Origin: an uncultured Verrucomicrobiota bacterium
Lineage (GTDB): Bacteria > Verrucomicrobiota > Verrucomicrobiia > Verrucomicrobiales > Verrucomicrobiaceae
Assembly: GCA_903854655.1 (NCBI GenBank)
Contig: CAINXC010000705.1
Coordinates: 1-48,509, forward strand
Length of the DNA: 48,509 nt
Direction of reading: 5' to 3'
The notes below the pieces were generated by a model. That model worked only from the letters and a program-made list of their open reading frames with translations, made no database searches and was not told the DNA's origin. Within the stretch, counting starts at the first letter, position 1, and each line of letters opens with the position of its first letter. This document shows positions 22,395 through 31,378 of this stretch, piece after piece. The translations under genes were made by a program, and so were the position numbers.

Positions 22395-25079
22395 TCAATC
22401 CACGTACAGGAACTCGTTCGAGCTCATCAGCGCGTGGCAGAGCGCTGCGAGGCCCAGGACCTCGGGTGAGGCAGGCTTCTTCGCCACCGGGCCCACGGCG
22501 ACATCAAAGGCCGTGGGATTCTTGACATAGTAGGCGGTCTGCGCCTTCACGTAGGCCTGGGCGCCCTCGATTTCCACCATGCTCGGGGCGCGCCCATAAG
22601 CCAGCCGCCAGGCGCGCTCCATCTGCTTCTCCAGATCGGGGCCGCATTCGCTTTGCAGACGCTGCGCGAAGAAGCTGGCGTACTCGCGCATGTAGGTGTT
22701 GTTCATGAGCAGCAGGCTTTGCGGGCTCACGGTGGTGATGCTGCGGTCCGTGCAGTTCGGCTCCATGGTGGGCGCGTCGAACGTGGCGAACATCTCGAAG
22801 GGCTTCGAGCGGCGCACCTGCACGTAGAGGCTGCGACGGAATTCCTCGCCGTTCAGCGGAATGTACTTGCCGGTTGGGCGGCCGGCGGTGTCGGTCGTGT
22901 CGATGCCGATGACGATCTGGCCCTGCTCGTCGAACATCACGGGAACGGGCTCGCCGGTGATTTTGGTGTTGAGCTTGCCGCCCACGTCGAGCAGTGCGTC
23001 GCGCAAGGTTTCGGCTTCCAGGCGGCGCGCATTCTGGCGGCTGAGCAGGCGGTTGTCCGGGTCAATCCGCTCGCGCTCCGCATCGCGCTTTGATGACTGC
23101 CGGTACGCGGCGCTGGTCATGATCAGGCGGTGCAGGTTCTTCAAGCTCCAGCCTTTGGCCATGAATTCGCTCGACAGCCAGTCGAGCAGCTCGGGATGGC
23201 TGGGTTTCTGGCCAAGCTGGCCGAAATCCCCCACGCTGGCCACGATGCCCTTGCCGAAGTGGTGCGCCCACACCCGGTTCACCATCACCCTGGCGAGCAA
23301 CGGATGCTTGCCATCGGTCAGGCTGTTGGCAAAGGCGAGGCGCCGACCGGTCGTGGCCAGAGAAGGAGCTTTTTCAGCGAACTCGACGTTGCGCTGTCCG
23401 GCGAGAATGGCCAGCTCGCCCGGCTTCACCTTTTCCTTGGGCTGCTCCGGATCGCCGCGGTTGAAGACAAAGGTCGCGGGAATGGTGGCGGCGGTCTTCG
23501 GCTGCTCCTCAAATGCATGCACGAACTCCTCCACCGGCTTCTTCGCCCGCACGGCGGTGGCCTCCGCGAGCATCTCCTTCAACTGATCGGCGTGTTTGGT
23601 GCCGTAGGTCGAGTCATAAAGGTAGAGCGAGCCGGAGGTCAGCTTCTCAACGCTGGGATTGTCCTTGAGCAGCTTCAACTGGGCCGGGGTGCGCTTGGCG
23701 GGGACGGCCCGATAGGCGGCACGCAAGGCGTCGCGGATGCCCGCATCGCGCTTGAGCAGCTCCTTTTCCAGCACCTCGGTGATGAATTCCTCGTTCTTCG
23801 CCTGCCGCACCACATCCAGCTTTTTGGCCTCTTCCTCGATCTTGGCCGCAGCGGCACGCTGCGAATCCGTGAGCAGAGAGACAAGCCGCCCTGCGGGGGT
23901 GCGCCAGCCCTTGGTGTCAAAGCCGGGCTCAAAAATCGCGCGCAGCCGGTAGTAGTCGGCCTGGGTGATCGGATCGTAGCGATGATCGTGGCACTGCGCG
24001 CAGCCCACGGTCATGCCGTACAGGCTGGTGCTCACGATTTTGATCGTTTCGGCGATGGAGGCGTTGCGGGCCACCACATCATTGGTCGCGCCCGTGCCAT
24101 CGGGAGCCATGCGCAGGAAGCCGGTGGCGGTGAGTTTTTCGATGGCATCCGGAGCCAGGTTCCGGTGCGGCTGCGGCACCATCTCGTCCCCCGCAAGCTG
24201 CTCGCGCACGAACTGATCGAAGGGCTTGTCCTTGTTCAGGGCGTTGATGACATAGTCGCGGTACTTGTAGGCGTACTTGCGCTGCAAATCCGTGTCGCTG
24301 TAGCCGTCGCTGTCGGCGTAACCGGCCACGTCCAGCCAGTGCCGCCCCCAGCGCTCGCCATAGGCGGGGGATTCGAGCAGGCGGTCGATGAGCTGCTTCA
24401 CGGCAAGCTCAGGATTCCTGATGCTCGCCGCCACATGGGCATCCACCTCCTCGGGCGTGGGCGGCAGGCCGGTCAGATCAAAGGTGGCGCGTCGGATGAA
24501 GGTGATGGGATCGGCCTCGCGCGACTGGGTCAGGTGGTTCTCCGCGAGTTTGGCCACAACAAAGGAATCGATCGGGTTGCGAATCACCGCTTTGACACTG
24601 CGGATCACCGGCGGCGCAGGGTTCTGGATCGGCTGAAAGGCCCACCATTCGCGCTCCTCTTCCGTGAACACATGCTCCGCACCCAGCGTCTCCGGTTCCG
24701 GGCGAGCCGTTTTGGCACCCTGGTCGATCCATTGGGTGATGGTTGCGATGTCCTGGTCCTTGAGCCGGGCCTTGCCCTTCGGCATCTCGCCCTGGCTGAC
24801 CAGTTCGATGAGGTGGCTGGTGGCGGATTTCCCTGGAACGATGGCGGGCCCTTCCTTGCCGCCCTTGAGCAGGAAGCGGGCGAGCCGCGTGTCCAGCTTG
24901 CCCTTCGTCACGCCCGCCTCGCCATGACACTGGAAGCAGTGCGTCTTCAAGATCGGCCGCACATCCTTTTCAAACGTGAGCGCAGGCGCGGCCCAGACAG
25001 AACCCGCAGCGATCATTGCGCCTAGCGCAAGGCTTGGCTGAACGAGCCGGAGAAAGGTCTGTGGGTTGCCTGGGATCAT
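22395..25079 (-). CDS. PSD1/DUF1549-DUF1553 protein with planctomycete-type cytochrome c domain
   Basis: An 894-residue exported protein of the kind abundant in Planctomycetes and Verrucomicrobiota. A signal peptide (1-30) precedes a cytochrome c-like domain with CFQCH (Cys48, Cys51, His52) and GEMPKGKARL. The DUF1549 part follows from about 165, with RATFDLTGLPPTPEEVDA, YGERWGRHWLDVAGYADSDG and AQCHDHRYDPI. The C-terminal DUF1553 part has ARVMVNRVWAHHFGKGIV and LLLMNN. The function of these proteins is not established. In related genomes a DUF1501 protein usually follows; here the next gene in its direction is a TA pair, so that partner is missing. Confidence 0.93.
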   Translation of the reverse strand: MIPGNPQTFLRLVQPSLALGAMIAAGSVWAAPALTFEKDVRPILKTHCFQCHGEAGVTKGKLDTRLARFLLKGGKEGPAIVPGKSATSHLIELVSQGEMPKGKARLKDQDIATITQWIDQGAKTARPEPETLGAEHVFTEEEREWWAFQPIQNPAPPVIRSVKAVIRNPIDSFVVAKLAENHLTQSREADPITFIRRATFDLTGLPPTPEEVDAHVAASIRNPELAVKQLIDRLLESPAYGERWGRHWLDVAGYADSDGYSDTDLQRKYAYKYRDYVINALNKDKPFDQFVREQLAGDEMVPQPHRNLAPDAIEKLTATGFLRMAPDGTGATNDVVARNASIAETIKIVSTSLYGMTVGCAQCHDHRYDPITQADYYRLRAIFEPGFDTKGWRTPAGRLVSLLTDSQRAAAAKIEEEAKKLDVVRQAKNEEFITEVLEKELLKRDAGIRDALRAAYRAVPAKRTPAQLKLLKDNPSVEKLTSGSLYLYDSTYGTKHADQLKEMLAEATAVRAKKPVEEFVHAFEEQPKTAATIPATFVFNRGDPEQPKEKVKPGELAILAGQRNVEFAEKAPSLATTGRRLAFANSLTDGKHPLLARVMVNRVWAHHFGKGIVASVGDFGQLGQKPSHPELLDWLSSEFMAKGWSLKNLHRLIMTSAAYRQSSKRDAERERIDPDNRLLSRQNARRLEAETLRDALLDVGGKLNTKITGEPVPVMFDEQGQIVIGIDTTDTAGRPTGKYIPLNGEEFRRSLYVQVRRSKPFEMFATFDAPTMEPNCTDRSITTVSPQSLLLMNNTYMREYASFFAQRLQSECGPDLEKQMERAWRLAYGRAPSMVEIEGAQAYVKAQTAYYVKNPTAFDVAVGPVAKKPASPEVLGLAALCHALMSSNEFLYVD

Positions 25080-25574
25080 GGTTCTGCGGGAAAATACGGC
25101 CAGGGGGCGGGGGGTCTTTCAGAGGCGGACGGGGCTGAATGGCTGTGAATGAGGCGTTTTTGGCAAAACGAAGCATTCAAAATCTGGGCGGGCGGAAGCG
25201 GCAGGCCCACCGGCCGCCCTCTTTGGCCAGCATCTCGAAGGCCAGCATTGGGGTAAAACGAAGCCACGGAGAAAAGACGGTCGTTATGGGTTCCATGGCG
25301 AAGCATGTCCAAAAGCCACGTTTCTTGCGCGCCATCCAAGTGACAAGGCAACGCACCGCGCCGGTTGCTGCGACAATGCACGGCCTGCTCCCAAAATACC
25401 CGGCCCAACCACGACCACAATGCCAAATTGGATAACGTGGGATACAACCGCCCACACGTGACTACACAATCACCGCGAAACGGCGGGAGTGCCCGGCAGG
25501 CTGACAAAACCGCCCGCATCTGATATTGAGCGGAGAAGAAGAAAGGGGTCCTCCCCTGCGTTACTGTCTCCCTC
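25080..25574. other. Intergenic stretch before the Tat-exported oxidoreductase
   Basis: I see no gene in these 495 bp; frames on both strands give low-complexity or unrelated translations. It separates the divergent PSD1 and Gfo/Idh/MocA genes, so both promoters should be here. A small hairpin AGGGG-TCCT-CCCCT lies at 25544-25557, 17 bp ahead of the start codon at 25575, and could affect translation. Confidence 0.6.
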
Positions 25575-26915
25575 ATGAGCACCCTCACCACCCTGTCTCG
25601 CCGTCGCTTTGTTGGAGCCGCCGGTCTCGTTGCCGGCCGCATGATCACCCGCCCGCTCTTCGGGGCCGATGCTCCCAGCAACAAGCTCAACATCGCGCTC
25701 ATCGGCGTGTGGGGCCGCGGGCTGGCACATTATGACTCGCTCGCGGAGGAGAATGTGATCGCGCTGTGCGACGTCAACGAGAAGCGCTTTCCGGATGCGT
25801 TGAAGCGCTTCCCGAACGCCACGACCTACGTGGACTGGCGCAAGTGCCTGGATCACAAGGGGCTCGATGCCGTCGTCATCTGCACCGCCGACCACACGCA
25901 TGCCTTCGTTGCGAACTGGGCGCTGAACCGCAACCTGCACGTGTATTGCGAAAAGCCCCTGGCCATCACCGTGAACGAGGCGCGCACCGTGCGCGCGAAC
26001 TGGCAGTCGAAGAACGGCAAGCTGGCCACGCAGGTGGGCATGCAGCGGCACGCGCTGCAAAACTTCAACCGGGTGCGCGAACTGGTCCGCGATGGCGTGA
26101 TCGGCGACCTGAAGGCCGCCTACGCCTGGGGTAACCGCAAGATCCCCAGAGCCGGCTACCTTCCTGCCGAAGGCGCTCCCCCCGAAGGATTCCACTACGA
26201 CCTGTGGCTCGGCCCGTCGCCCCTCCACCCTTACAATCCCGGCTACTTCTCCGGCGGTCCGGGTGCGAATTGTCTGTCGTGGAACATGTTCTGGGACTTC
26301 GGAGCCGGCCAGATTGGCGACATGGGCAGCCACACGATGGACCTGCTTTGGAACGCCGTTGACGCAGGCCTGCCAACCTCAGCCCAGGCCAAAGGCGAGG
26401 CGATGAACCCCGATGTCACCCCCGTGGAATGCGAGTCGCACTTCGAGCATCCCGCCAACGATTGGCGCGGCCCGATCACCGTCGGCTGGTATCAGGGCGG
26501 CGCCATGCCGCGCGCGCCGAAGCCCTACATCGACCTCACCAAGATCAGCCACGGAGCGATGTTCAGCGGTTCCAAAGGCTTCCTCATCTCGGACTTCGAT
26601 TCCCGCATGATCGTGCCCTTCGGTGATGAGTCCGACCTCACCTACTACAAGCCGCGCGCCAAGGAAGCGGTGCTGCCTCCTGTCGGCCACTTCCAGAAGC
26701 AGTGGTTCGATGCCTGCCGCGATCCAGGCAAGAAAACCGCCTGCGATTTTGGCTACAGCTCCAACATGATCGAGCAGATGCTGCTTGGTCTGGTGGCCTA
26801 CCGCGTCGGCAAAAAGATTCAATACGACGGCAAAACCGGCACCAGCCCGGACTGCCCGGAAGCCAATCAACTGATGGGCAAGATGTACCGCGAAGGCTGG
26901 ACGATCAATGGATAG
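25575..26915 (+). CDS. Tat-exported Gfo/Idh/MocA family oxidoreductase
   Basis: A 446-residue NAD(P)-dependent sugar or polyol dehydrogenase-type protein. The leader MSTLTTLSRRRFVGAAGLVAG contains the twin-arginine motif SRRRF, so it is exported folded with its cofactor. The Rossmann motif is ALIGVWGRG (about 42-50); YCEKPLAIT (about 127-135) carries the Lys of the conserved EKP; GDMGSHTMDLLW is a further family mark. Exported Gfo/Idh/MocA proteins are very common in Verrucomicrobiota and Planctomycetes; some act in glycoside oxidation. Substrate unknown. Confidence 0.9.
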   Translation: MSTLTTLSRRRFVGAAGLVAGRMITRPLFGADAPSNKLNIALIGVWGRGLAHYDSLAEENVIALCDVNEKRFPDALKRFPNATTYVDWRKCLDHKGLDAVVICTADHTHAFVANWALNRNLHVYCEKPLAITVNEARTVRANWQSKNGKLATQVGMQRHALQNFNRVRELVRDGVIGDLKAAYAWGNRKIPRAGYLPAEGAPPEGFHYDLWLGPSPLHPYNPGYFSGGPGANCLSWNMFWDFGAGQIGDMGSHTMDLLWNAVDAGLPTSAQAKGEAMNPDVTPVECESHFEHPANDWRGPITVGWYQGGAMPRAPKPYIDLTKISHGAMFSGSKGFLISDFDSRMIVPFGDESDLTYYKPRAKEAVLPPVGHFQKQWFDACRDPGKKTACDFGYSSNMIEQMLLGLVAYRVGKKIQYDGKTGTSPDCPEANQLMGKMYREGWTING

Positions 26916-27055
26916 AGGTTCAGCCCAAGCACCATGCAGCTTCCTCCCGCCCTGATCACTTGACTGGCAACTCACGCGAATAAGTGCGGCTCGATCTGGT
27001 GAATGTCGGCATCGTCGACAAGAGGGGAATGATACCGCCCCCCTATTGGAATGAG

Positions 27056-27080
27056 CGAACAGGTGAAATACACCTGTTTG
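27056..27080. terminator. Hairpin between oxidoreductase and lipoprotein genes
   Basis: CGAACAGGTG (27056-27065) pairs with CACCTGTTTG (27071-27080) over ten positions with one G-T wobble, loop AAATA. It lies 30 bp from the stop of the convergent lipoprotein gene. There is no T tract on either side, so it is a likely but not certain terminator. The rest of 26916-27110 shows nothing. Confidence 0.45.
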
Positions 27081-27110
27081 AGCAAACATGGATCAAATGC
27101 GGACACGCCT

Positions 27111-27665
27111 TCAACCGGGATCATTTACCACCAAAAAGTAGCACACAGTACTTTCAGTGCCATTGGCAAACCCAATCCACTCCCGGCGCAACCATGACCG
27201 GTTGCCTGACAGACTAAGGGTTGTCTCACGTCCACGCCACTCGCTGACCTTGGCGGAGGCCAAAGCGCGCCACTTGGGTTCATTTGGGAAAAATGCCAAT
27301 GCCCGTTCTTGAGCAAGTGAATGGTCGATCAAAACGGAGTAACCGAGAGACTGGAGCCGATGGCGCAATGTTTCCCCTTCGGAGGGCGGCATTTCAATCT
27401 TGCACGCCGTAGCATCAACGAACAATGACTCATGGCCGCTCCAAGTCACCCTGCGTCCAAATTCGCCCAATGCACCGCTCAACGTTTCCGTGACCACCAC
27501 TTCTTGGGCACCTCCTCTCTGGCTCCCCGATTGCGATGTCGGGGCATCACCCTCATGCTTTTTGCACCCCGGAATGCACAGAATGAACAGGAGCGCCGAG
27601 AATAAAGCTGCCGACCCGACCTCGCCCAACTCAACACCGCAGTCACCAAATGGCGTCACCTTCAT
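27111..27665 (-). CDS. Putative lipoprotein of unknown function
   Basis: A 184-residue protein. After a start at 27665 a hydrophobic segment ends in the lipobox-like sequence LCIPGC (Cys near residue 34), followed by the polar KKHEGDAPTSQSG, so it may be a lipoprotein. The first 18 residues (MKVTPFGDCGVELGEVGS) are an unusually long and acidic n-region, so the real start may be later. I cannot name a family. The gene sits in a stretch with visibly lower GC than its neighbours, which suggests recent acquisition. It diverges from the lactonase-type gene with a 92-bp gap. Confidence 0.55.
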   Translation of the reverse strand: MKVTPFGDCGVELGEVGSAALFSALLFILCIPGCKKHEGDAPTSQSGSQRGGAQEVVVTETLSGALGEFGRRVTWSGHESLFVDATACKIEMPPSEGETLRHRLQSLGYSVLIDHSLAQERALAFFPNEPKWRALASAKVSEWRGRETTLSLSGNRSWLRREWIGFANGTESTVCYFLVVNDPG

Positions 27666-27757
27666 GGCACCACGAGTAGCGCAGAACTCGAATCTGCAAT
27701 AGTGACGCATTACAAAAATGTTGCTCGCTTTGACCACGTACAGTCCATTCACGATCC

Positions 27758-29047
27758 ATGCAGCCCCTCCCAATCATCACTCCTTCCCCCCTCTCGCTGC
27801 ACTCGTTCCTGAGAACCTCCATTGTCGCGGCCGGAGCCGCGACTGTGCTGGCCTTGTTGCCTGCAGCGTTGGCAGCCGAGACCAGCAGCCCCCTCATGGC
27901 CTACGTGGGCACCTACAGTTCCCCCCTGCCCTTTGTCCGGCACGGCGAAACCTTGCTGCCTCCCGGAAACGGGCGCGGCATTCACCTGTTTCAGGTGGAC
28001 CGCGCCACCGGAGCCCTGTCACCACGAGGGGTCTATGAACAAAAGACCAGCCCCACATGCCTGGTCTTCAACGCAGCCAGGACCCGCCTGTATTCCACGA
28101 ATGCGACGGACCAGTTTGAGGGCGGCGAATCAGGGTCCATCAGCGCCTTCGCCATCGACCGGTCTGACGGGCATCTGACCTTGCTCAACACCGTCGCTTC
28201 CGGTGGCGCCGGGCCGACCTTCGCAAGCATTGATCCCTCCGGACGCTTTTTGCTGGTGGCCAATTATTTTGGCGGGTCCGTGGCGGTGCTTCCCATTCGA
28301 ACTGACGGGAGTCTTGGCCCCGCCAGCGACATCCACAAAGGGGCCGGCAAGGTGGGACCGAAGAGGGCGACCAACGCCCCGCCGGGAAGCTTTGGCATCA
28401 GCGGCCACGAGCAGCCGCACGCTCACATGATCCTGCCCGATCCTTCGGGCCGCTTCGTTCTATCCGCCGATCTGGGAACGGACCAAATCCTCGTATGGAA
28501 ATTGGACGATCATGCTGGAGTATTGTCGGCCAACGATCCAGCGAGCGCCTCGCTGCCGCCCGGGGACGGTCCGCGACATTTTGCCTTCCATCCCAACGGC
28601 CGCTGGCTCTATTCCCTGCAGGAGGAAGGGGCCACCGTCGTCCTGTTCGACTTCAATCCCGAGAACGGACGGCTGACCTCCCGGCAAACAATCTCCAGCC
28701 TCCCTCCCGGCTTTGTCGGCACCAGCATGGCCTCCGAGATTCTGGCTTCGTCCGACGGCAGGTTCATCTACGCGGCCAACCGTCTGCACGACGGCATCTC
28801 GTGCTTTTCAGTGGGCGCCACCGGCGAACTGACCTTCGTGGCCGAGGAACTGAGCCATGGCGACTTCCCCCGCACCTTCAATTTCGATCCCACCGGGAAC
28901 CTCCTTTATTCGTGCAACCAGCGCGGCGACAACATCGCCACGTTCCGCGTGGATCGAGACTCCGGCCGCCTCACCTTCACCGGCCAGTACGCAGCGGTCG
29001 GGAGCCCGGCGATCATCGTTTTTCTCGAACTTGGGAAAGGCGGCTGA
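27758..29047 (+). CDS. Secreted lactonase-type seven-bladed beta-propeller protein
   Basis: A 429-residue protein of the 6-phosphogluconolactonase (Pgl/YbhE) propeller family, with a signal peptide ending near LPAALAA (about residue 40). Blades carry typical repeats: YVGTYSS, GIHLFQVDRATGALSPRG, PTCLVFNAARTRLYSTN, GPTFASIDPSGRFLLVANYFGGSVAVLPI, and PHAHMILPDPSGRFVLSADLGTDQILVW. Length fits the family plus leader. Family members hydrolyse sugar lactones, but many secreted homologues have no tested substrate. It is followed after 80 bp by a small unknown gene. Confidence 0.88.
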   Translation: MQPLPIITPSPLSLHSFLRTSIVAAGAATVLALLPAALAAETSSPLMAYVGTYSSPLPFVRHGETLLPPGNGRGIHLFQVDRATGALSPRGVYEQKTSPTCLVFNAARTRLYSTNATDQFEGGESGSISAFAIDRSDGHLTLLNTVASGGAGPTFASIDPSGRFLLVANYFGGSVAVLPIRTDGSLGPASDIHKGAGKVGPKRATNAPPGSFGISGHEQPHAHMILPDPSGRFVLSADLGTDQILVWKLDDHAGVLSANDPASASLPPGDGPRHFAFHPNGRWLYSLQEEGATVVLFDFNPENGRLTSRQTISSLPPGFVGTSMASEILASSDGRFIYAANRLHDGISCFSVGATGELTFVAEELSHGDFPRTFNFDPTGNLLYSCNQRGDNIATFRVDRDSGRLTFTGQYAAVGSPAIIVFLELGKGG

Positions 29048-29127
29048 TCATTTTGCGCCAAGGCAAGTCCCATGGCCGTCATGGCATTGCTCCTTGAGTT
29101 TGTTCTGGAACCCGTTCACAATCCGCC

Positions 29128-29541
29128 ATGAGCGAGGCCAGCGAACCTGAACGCATCAAGTCCACCCTGTTTCACTACAGGGAGATTCCGCCAGCAGAGC
29201 AAAAGCCAACCGGCCCGGCATTCGGCGACATGAAGGTAAAGGCCTATGGACTGATGACCTATGGCAGCATCGCGAACATGGTGAAAAAAATGCTGGCCGA
29301 AGAAAAGACTGCCAACCAAATCGCCGGCCCCGGCCTGGCTGCCACGATCATCCAGCACAGCTCGGATGAGTCGATGGCAGCCGCCATCGATGAATGCCTT
29401 CACGAAGATCCCGAGCGGCGCAAAAGCATGAGCCCAACGCGCGAAGAAATGGCCCAATTGCAGCGAGACATCGAAAGCCTTCTCGAACGTCTGGACCAGA
29501 AGGGTCAAGGGAGGCCTGGCCTCGGAGAGCAGGGGGCGTGA
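29128..29541 (+). CDS. Hypothetical protein with C-terminal coiled coil
   Basis: A 137-residue soluble protein I cannot assign. The middle (about 38-80) is helical and hydrophobic-polar mixed (YGSIANMVKKMLAEEKTANQI); the end (about 100-128) has heptad-like Leu/Met spacing (REEMAQLQRDIESLLERLDQK), suggesting a short coiled coil. It may be read through from the lactonase gene, 80 bp upstream. Coding looks real because of length and balanced composition. Confidence 0.55.
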   Translation: MSEASEPERIKSTLFHYREIPPAEQKPTGPAFGDMKVKAYGLMTYGSIANMVKKMLAEEKTANQIAGPGLAATIIQHSSDESMAAAIDECLHEDPERRKSMSPTREEMAQLQRDIESLLERLDQKGQGRPGLGEQGA

Positions 29542-29728
29542 CGGTTCACGCCGCGTGTTTCCCCGCGAATTGGCAGCGGCGGTCAGACTGAACCCAAGAC
29601 TCCATTCGCCTCGGCTTCACCCGGCGAACGGAGGGAATCCCGGATCACTTCCTCCTCCTGGGCATTGCATTGAGCGCGCGCGCTGCAACCCCAGGTTTAA
29701 CAGGCGATTTCTTCTGCGCCGCCCTTCC

Positions 29729-30985
29729 CTACTCCCGCACCGCTGAAACACACAGCTCCAGAATGCGGTTCAGCCCTTCACCACCTTGAAGGCTGCCTTC
29801 ATTGAAGGGTGTCCGGGGCGTGGGCTTCCAGTTCAGTTCGTCGCGGGAGGGGTCGATGACGGGGGGCTGGGGAATGCCGGTCATGGTGGGATCGTACTGG
29901 CCGTTCTTGCCGCCCATCTTGTAGATCACGAGGTCCAGCGAGGGGACGACATAGATGCAGAAGCCGCCGGCGCCGGATTTCCAGAAGGCGTCGCGCGGGG
30001 CGCCGAGCACATGGGCGTCGGAATTCTGCTCGAATTGCAGGCTCCATGGCGCGTGCGGGTTGTAGGGGGAGGCGCTGTGACAAAGGGTGATATACTCCGG
30101 CGGCACAAGCTGCTTGTCCTTCCAGCGGCCGTTGTGCGCGAGGCAGTAGCCGAAGCGGACGGCATCGGTGGAATGCAGGGCGGTGCTGCCCGCGCCATTC
30201 GCGTGCGGCATGTGGAAGTCGCCGCGTTGCAGGCAGTAGCCCCACGGGCCCCAGCCCATCGGCTTGCCCAGGCGCTCGCTGATGTAGTCTTGCAACTCCA
30301 TGCCAGTGACATGGCGCAGCACGATGGAAGCGATGTGAGGGGAGGGCGAGGAATAGGAGTAGCCTTCGCCGGGAGCAGTCCAGAGCGGCACATGCAGGGA
30401 GGACAGATCCAGGTCGTGAATGTCCTGGCCCTTCACCGGCTTAAGCTTGCCCGGCTCGCCATGAACCATGGTGCTGGGCGTCTGCCCCTCGCCCCAGTAT
30501 CCGGCGCTCATGCATAGCAGGTGGCCCAGCTTGATGTCCGCGCGGCGTGGATCGTCCAGCGGCAGGGCTTCGGGCAGGTACTTGTCCGTGAAGACCTTGG
30601 TGTCCAGCCCATCGGGAATCTTGTCATGGAACTCCTTGAGCATGATGCCGCAGGCGATGCTGGTGAAGGCCTTGCCGGTGGAGGCCATGTCCGGGTTCAC
30701 ATTGCGCTGGGCTCGGCCCGCGTACTTCTCCAGCACCAGCCAGCCCTTGTGGATCACCACGAGGCCCGCGTTGGCAGTGGCGCGGTCAGCCACCGTCCAG
30801 GCGCGATCGAGCATCTCCTTGTCGATGCCGGCCTTTTCCCGCATCTCCTTGGCGTCCGAAACCGTGCGCCAGCCGCCCTGGCTGTCCGGCGGCGGGAAGT
30901 ATTCCTCCGCACGGGCCATTGAAAGGGTGACAAGGGAAAGCAGGCCGAGAGCGGCGGGAACAGCAGAACGCAAGGTGGAGGACAT
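29729..30985 (-). CDS. Secreted serine hydrolase, class C beta-lactamase/DD-peptidase-like
   Basis: A 418-residue exported enzyme. The start at 30985 gives a signal peptide ending near SMARA (about 26). The active-site motif STGK (Ser102-Lys105) is in place, and YSYSS stands where the class C Tyr-x-Asn motif occurs, so the third residue differs. KSGAGGFCIYVV may hold the equivalent of the KTG box. Many secreted proteins of this family are esterases or peptidases, not beta-lactamases. A longer frame to 31024 lacks a good signal. Convergent with the coiled-coil gene. Confidence 0.85.
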   Translation of the reverse strand: MSSTLRSAVPAALGLLSLVTLSMARAEEYFPPPDSQGGWRTVSDAKEMREKAGIDKEMLDRAWTVADRATANAGLVVIHKGWLVLEKYAGRAQRNVNPDMASTGKAFTSIACGIMLKEFHDKIPDGLDTKVFTDKYLPEALPLDDPRRADIKLGHLLCMSAGYWGEGQTPSTMVHGEPGKLKPVKGQDIHDLDLSSLHVPLWTAPGEGYSYSSPSPHIASIVLRHVTGMELQDYISERLGKPMGWGPWGYCLQRGDFHMPHANGAGSTALHSTDAVRFGYCLAHNGRWKDKQLVPPEYITLCHSASPYNPHAPWSLQFEQNSDAHVLGAPRDAFWKSGAGGFCIYVVPSLDLVIYKMGGKNGQYDPTMTGIPQPPVIDPSRDELNWKPTPRTPFNEGSLQGGEGLNRILELCVSAVRE

Positions 30986-31091
30986 AGAGAAAAGAGTGCG
31001 AGGGCTCAGGAGAACGCTGCCCAAGGGCTGTTTCAGTCGGCCAATTGCGCCGAGTTTCAGGAGGGACGCAGTGGCCGGCTTGCCTCAATAG

Positions 31092-31109
31092 TTGACTAAC
31101 TTGACTAAC
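31092..31109 (+). repeat. Two adjacent TTGACTAAC copies before the fourth TA pair
   Basis: TTGACTAAC at 31092-31100 is repeated exactly at 31101-31109. Each contains a -35-like TTGACT. Being 27 bp ahead of the antitoxin start, it may be a regulator site for the TA operon. No good -10 box follows at 17 bp. Confidence 0.55.
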
Positions 31110-31135
31110 CCAAACTCAACCGTACCATCCAAACC

Positions 31136-31378
31136 ATGACCACGATCACCACACACGAAGCCAAAACCCATCTGTCGCGCTACCTCGCCGAGGTCGAGAA
31201 GGGCAAGGAATTCGTCATCGCGCGTGGCAAGACGGCGGTGGCGATGCTGGTGCCCATCAAGCCGGAGGTGGAGAAGCCGCGACCGAAGGTGGGAGATATC
31301 AAAGGCGAGCCGTTTGAGTTTCCTGACTCCGCCTTTGCGCCACTGACGGATGAAGAACTCAAGGAGTGGGGGCTGTGA
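31136..31378 (+). CDS. Antitoxin, Phd/YefM family
   Basis: An 80-residue antitoxin. The first half, TTHEAKTHLSRYLAEVEKGKEFVIARGKTAVAML, is the classic prevent-host-death fold with its dimer strand and DNA-binding helix. The second half is Pro- and acid-rich and should wrap the toxin. Its stop overlaps the toxin start by 4 bp. This family usually represses its own operon. Confidence 0.9.
   Translation: MTTITTHEAKTHLSRYLAEVEKGKEFVIARGKTAVAMLVPIKPEVEKPRPKVGDIKGEPFEFPDSAFAPLTDEELKEWGL
31361..31366 (+). promoter_or_regulatory. Ribosome binding site for the fourth PIN toxin
   Basis: AAGGAG lies 8 bases before the GTG at 31375 and inside the end of the antitoxin gene. It supports GTG 31375 as the toxin start, coupled with the antitoxin stop. 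Confidence 0.65.

Noticed and set aside
25076-25702. A 208-codon minus-strand frame across the PSD1/oxidoreductase gap
   Set aside because: It mirrors the start of the oxidoreductase gene and its translation has no domain-like pattern; it looks like a shadow frame.
29602-29631. Imperfect hairpin CCATTCGCC/GGCGAACGG after the coiled-coil gene
   Set aside because: Only eight of nine pairs, a 12-base loop and no T tract; too weak to call a terminator.
29729-30985. A true class C beta-lactamase
   Set aside because: The STGK site is present but the Tyr-x-Asn motif is altered (YSS) and the family is broad; no support for antibiotic hydrolysis.
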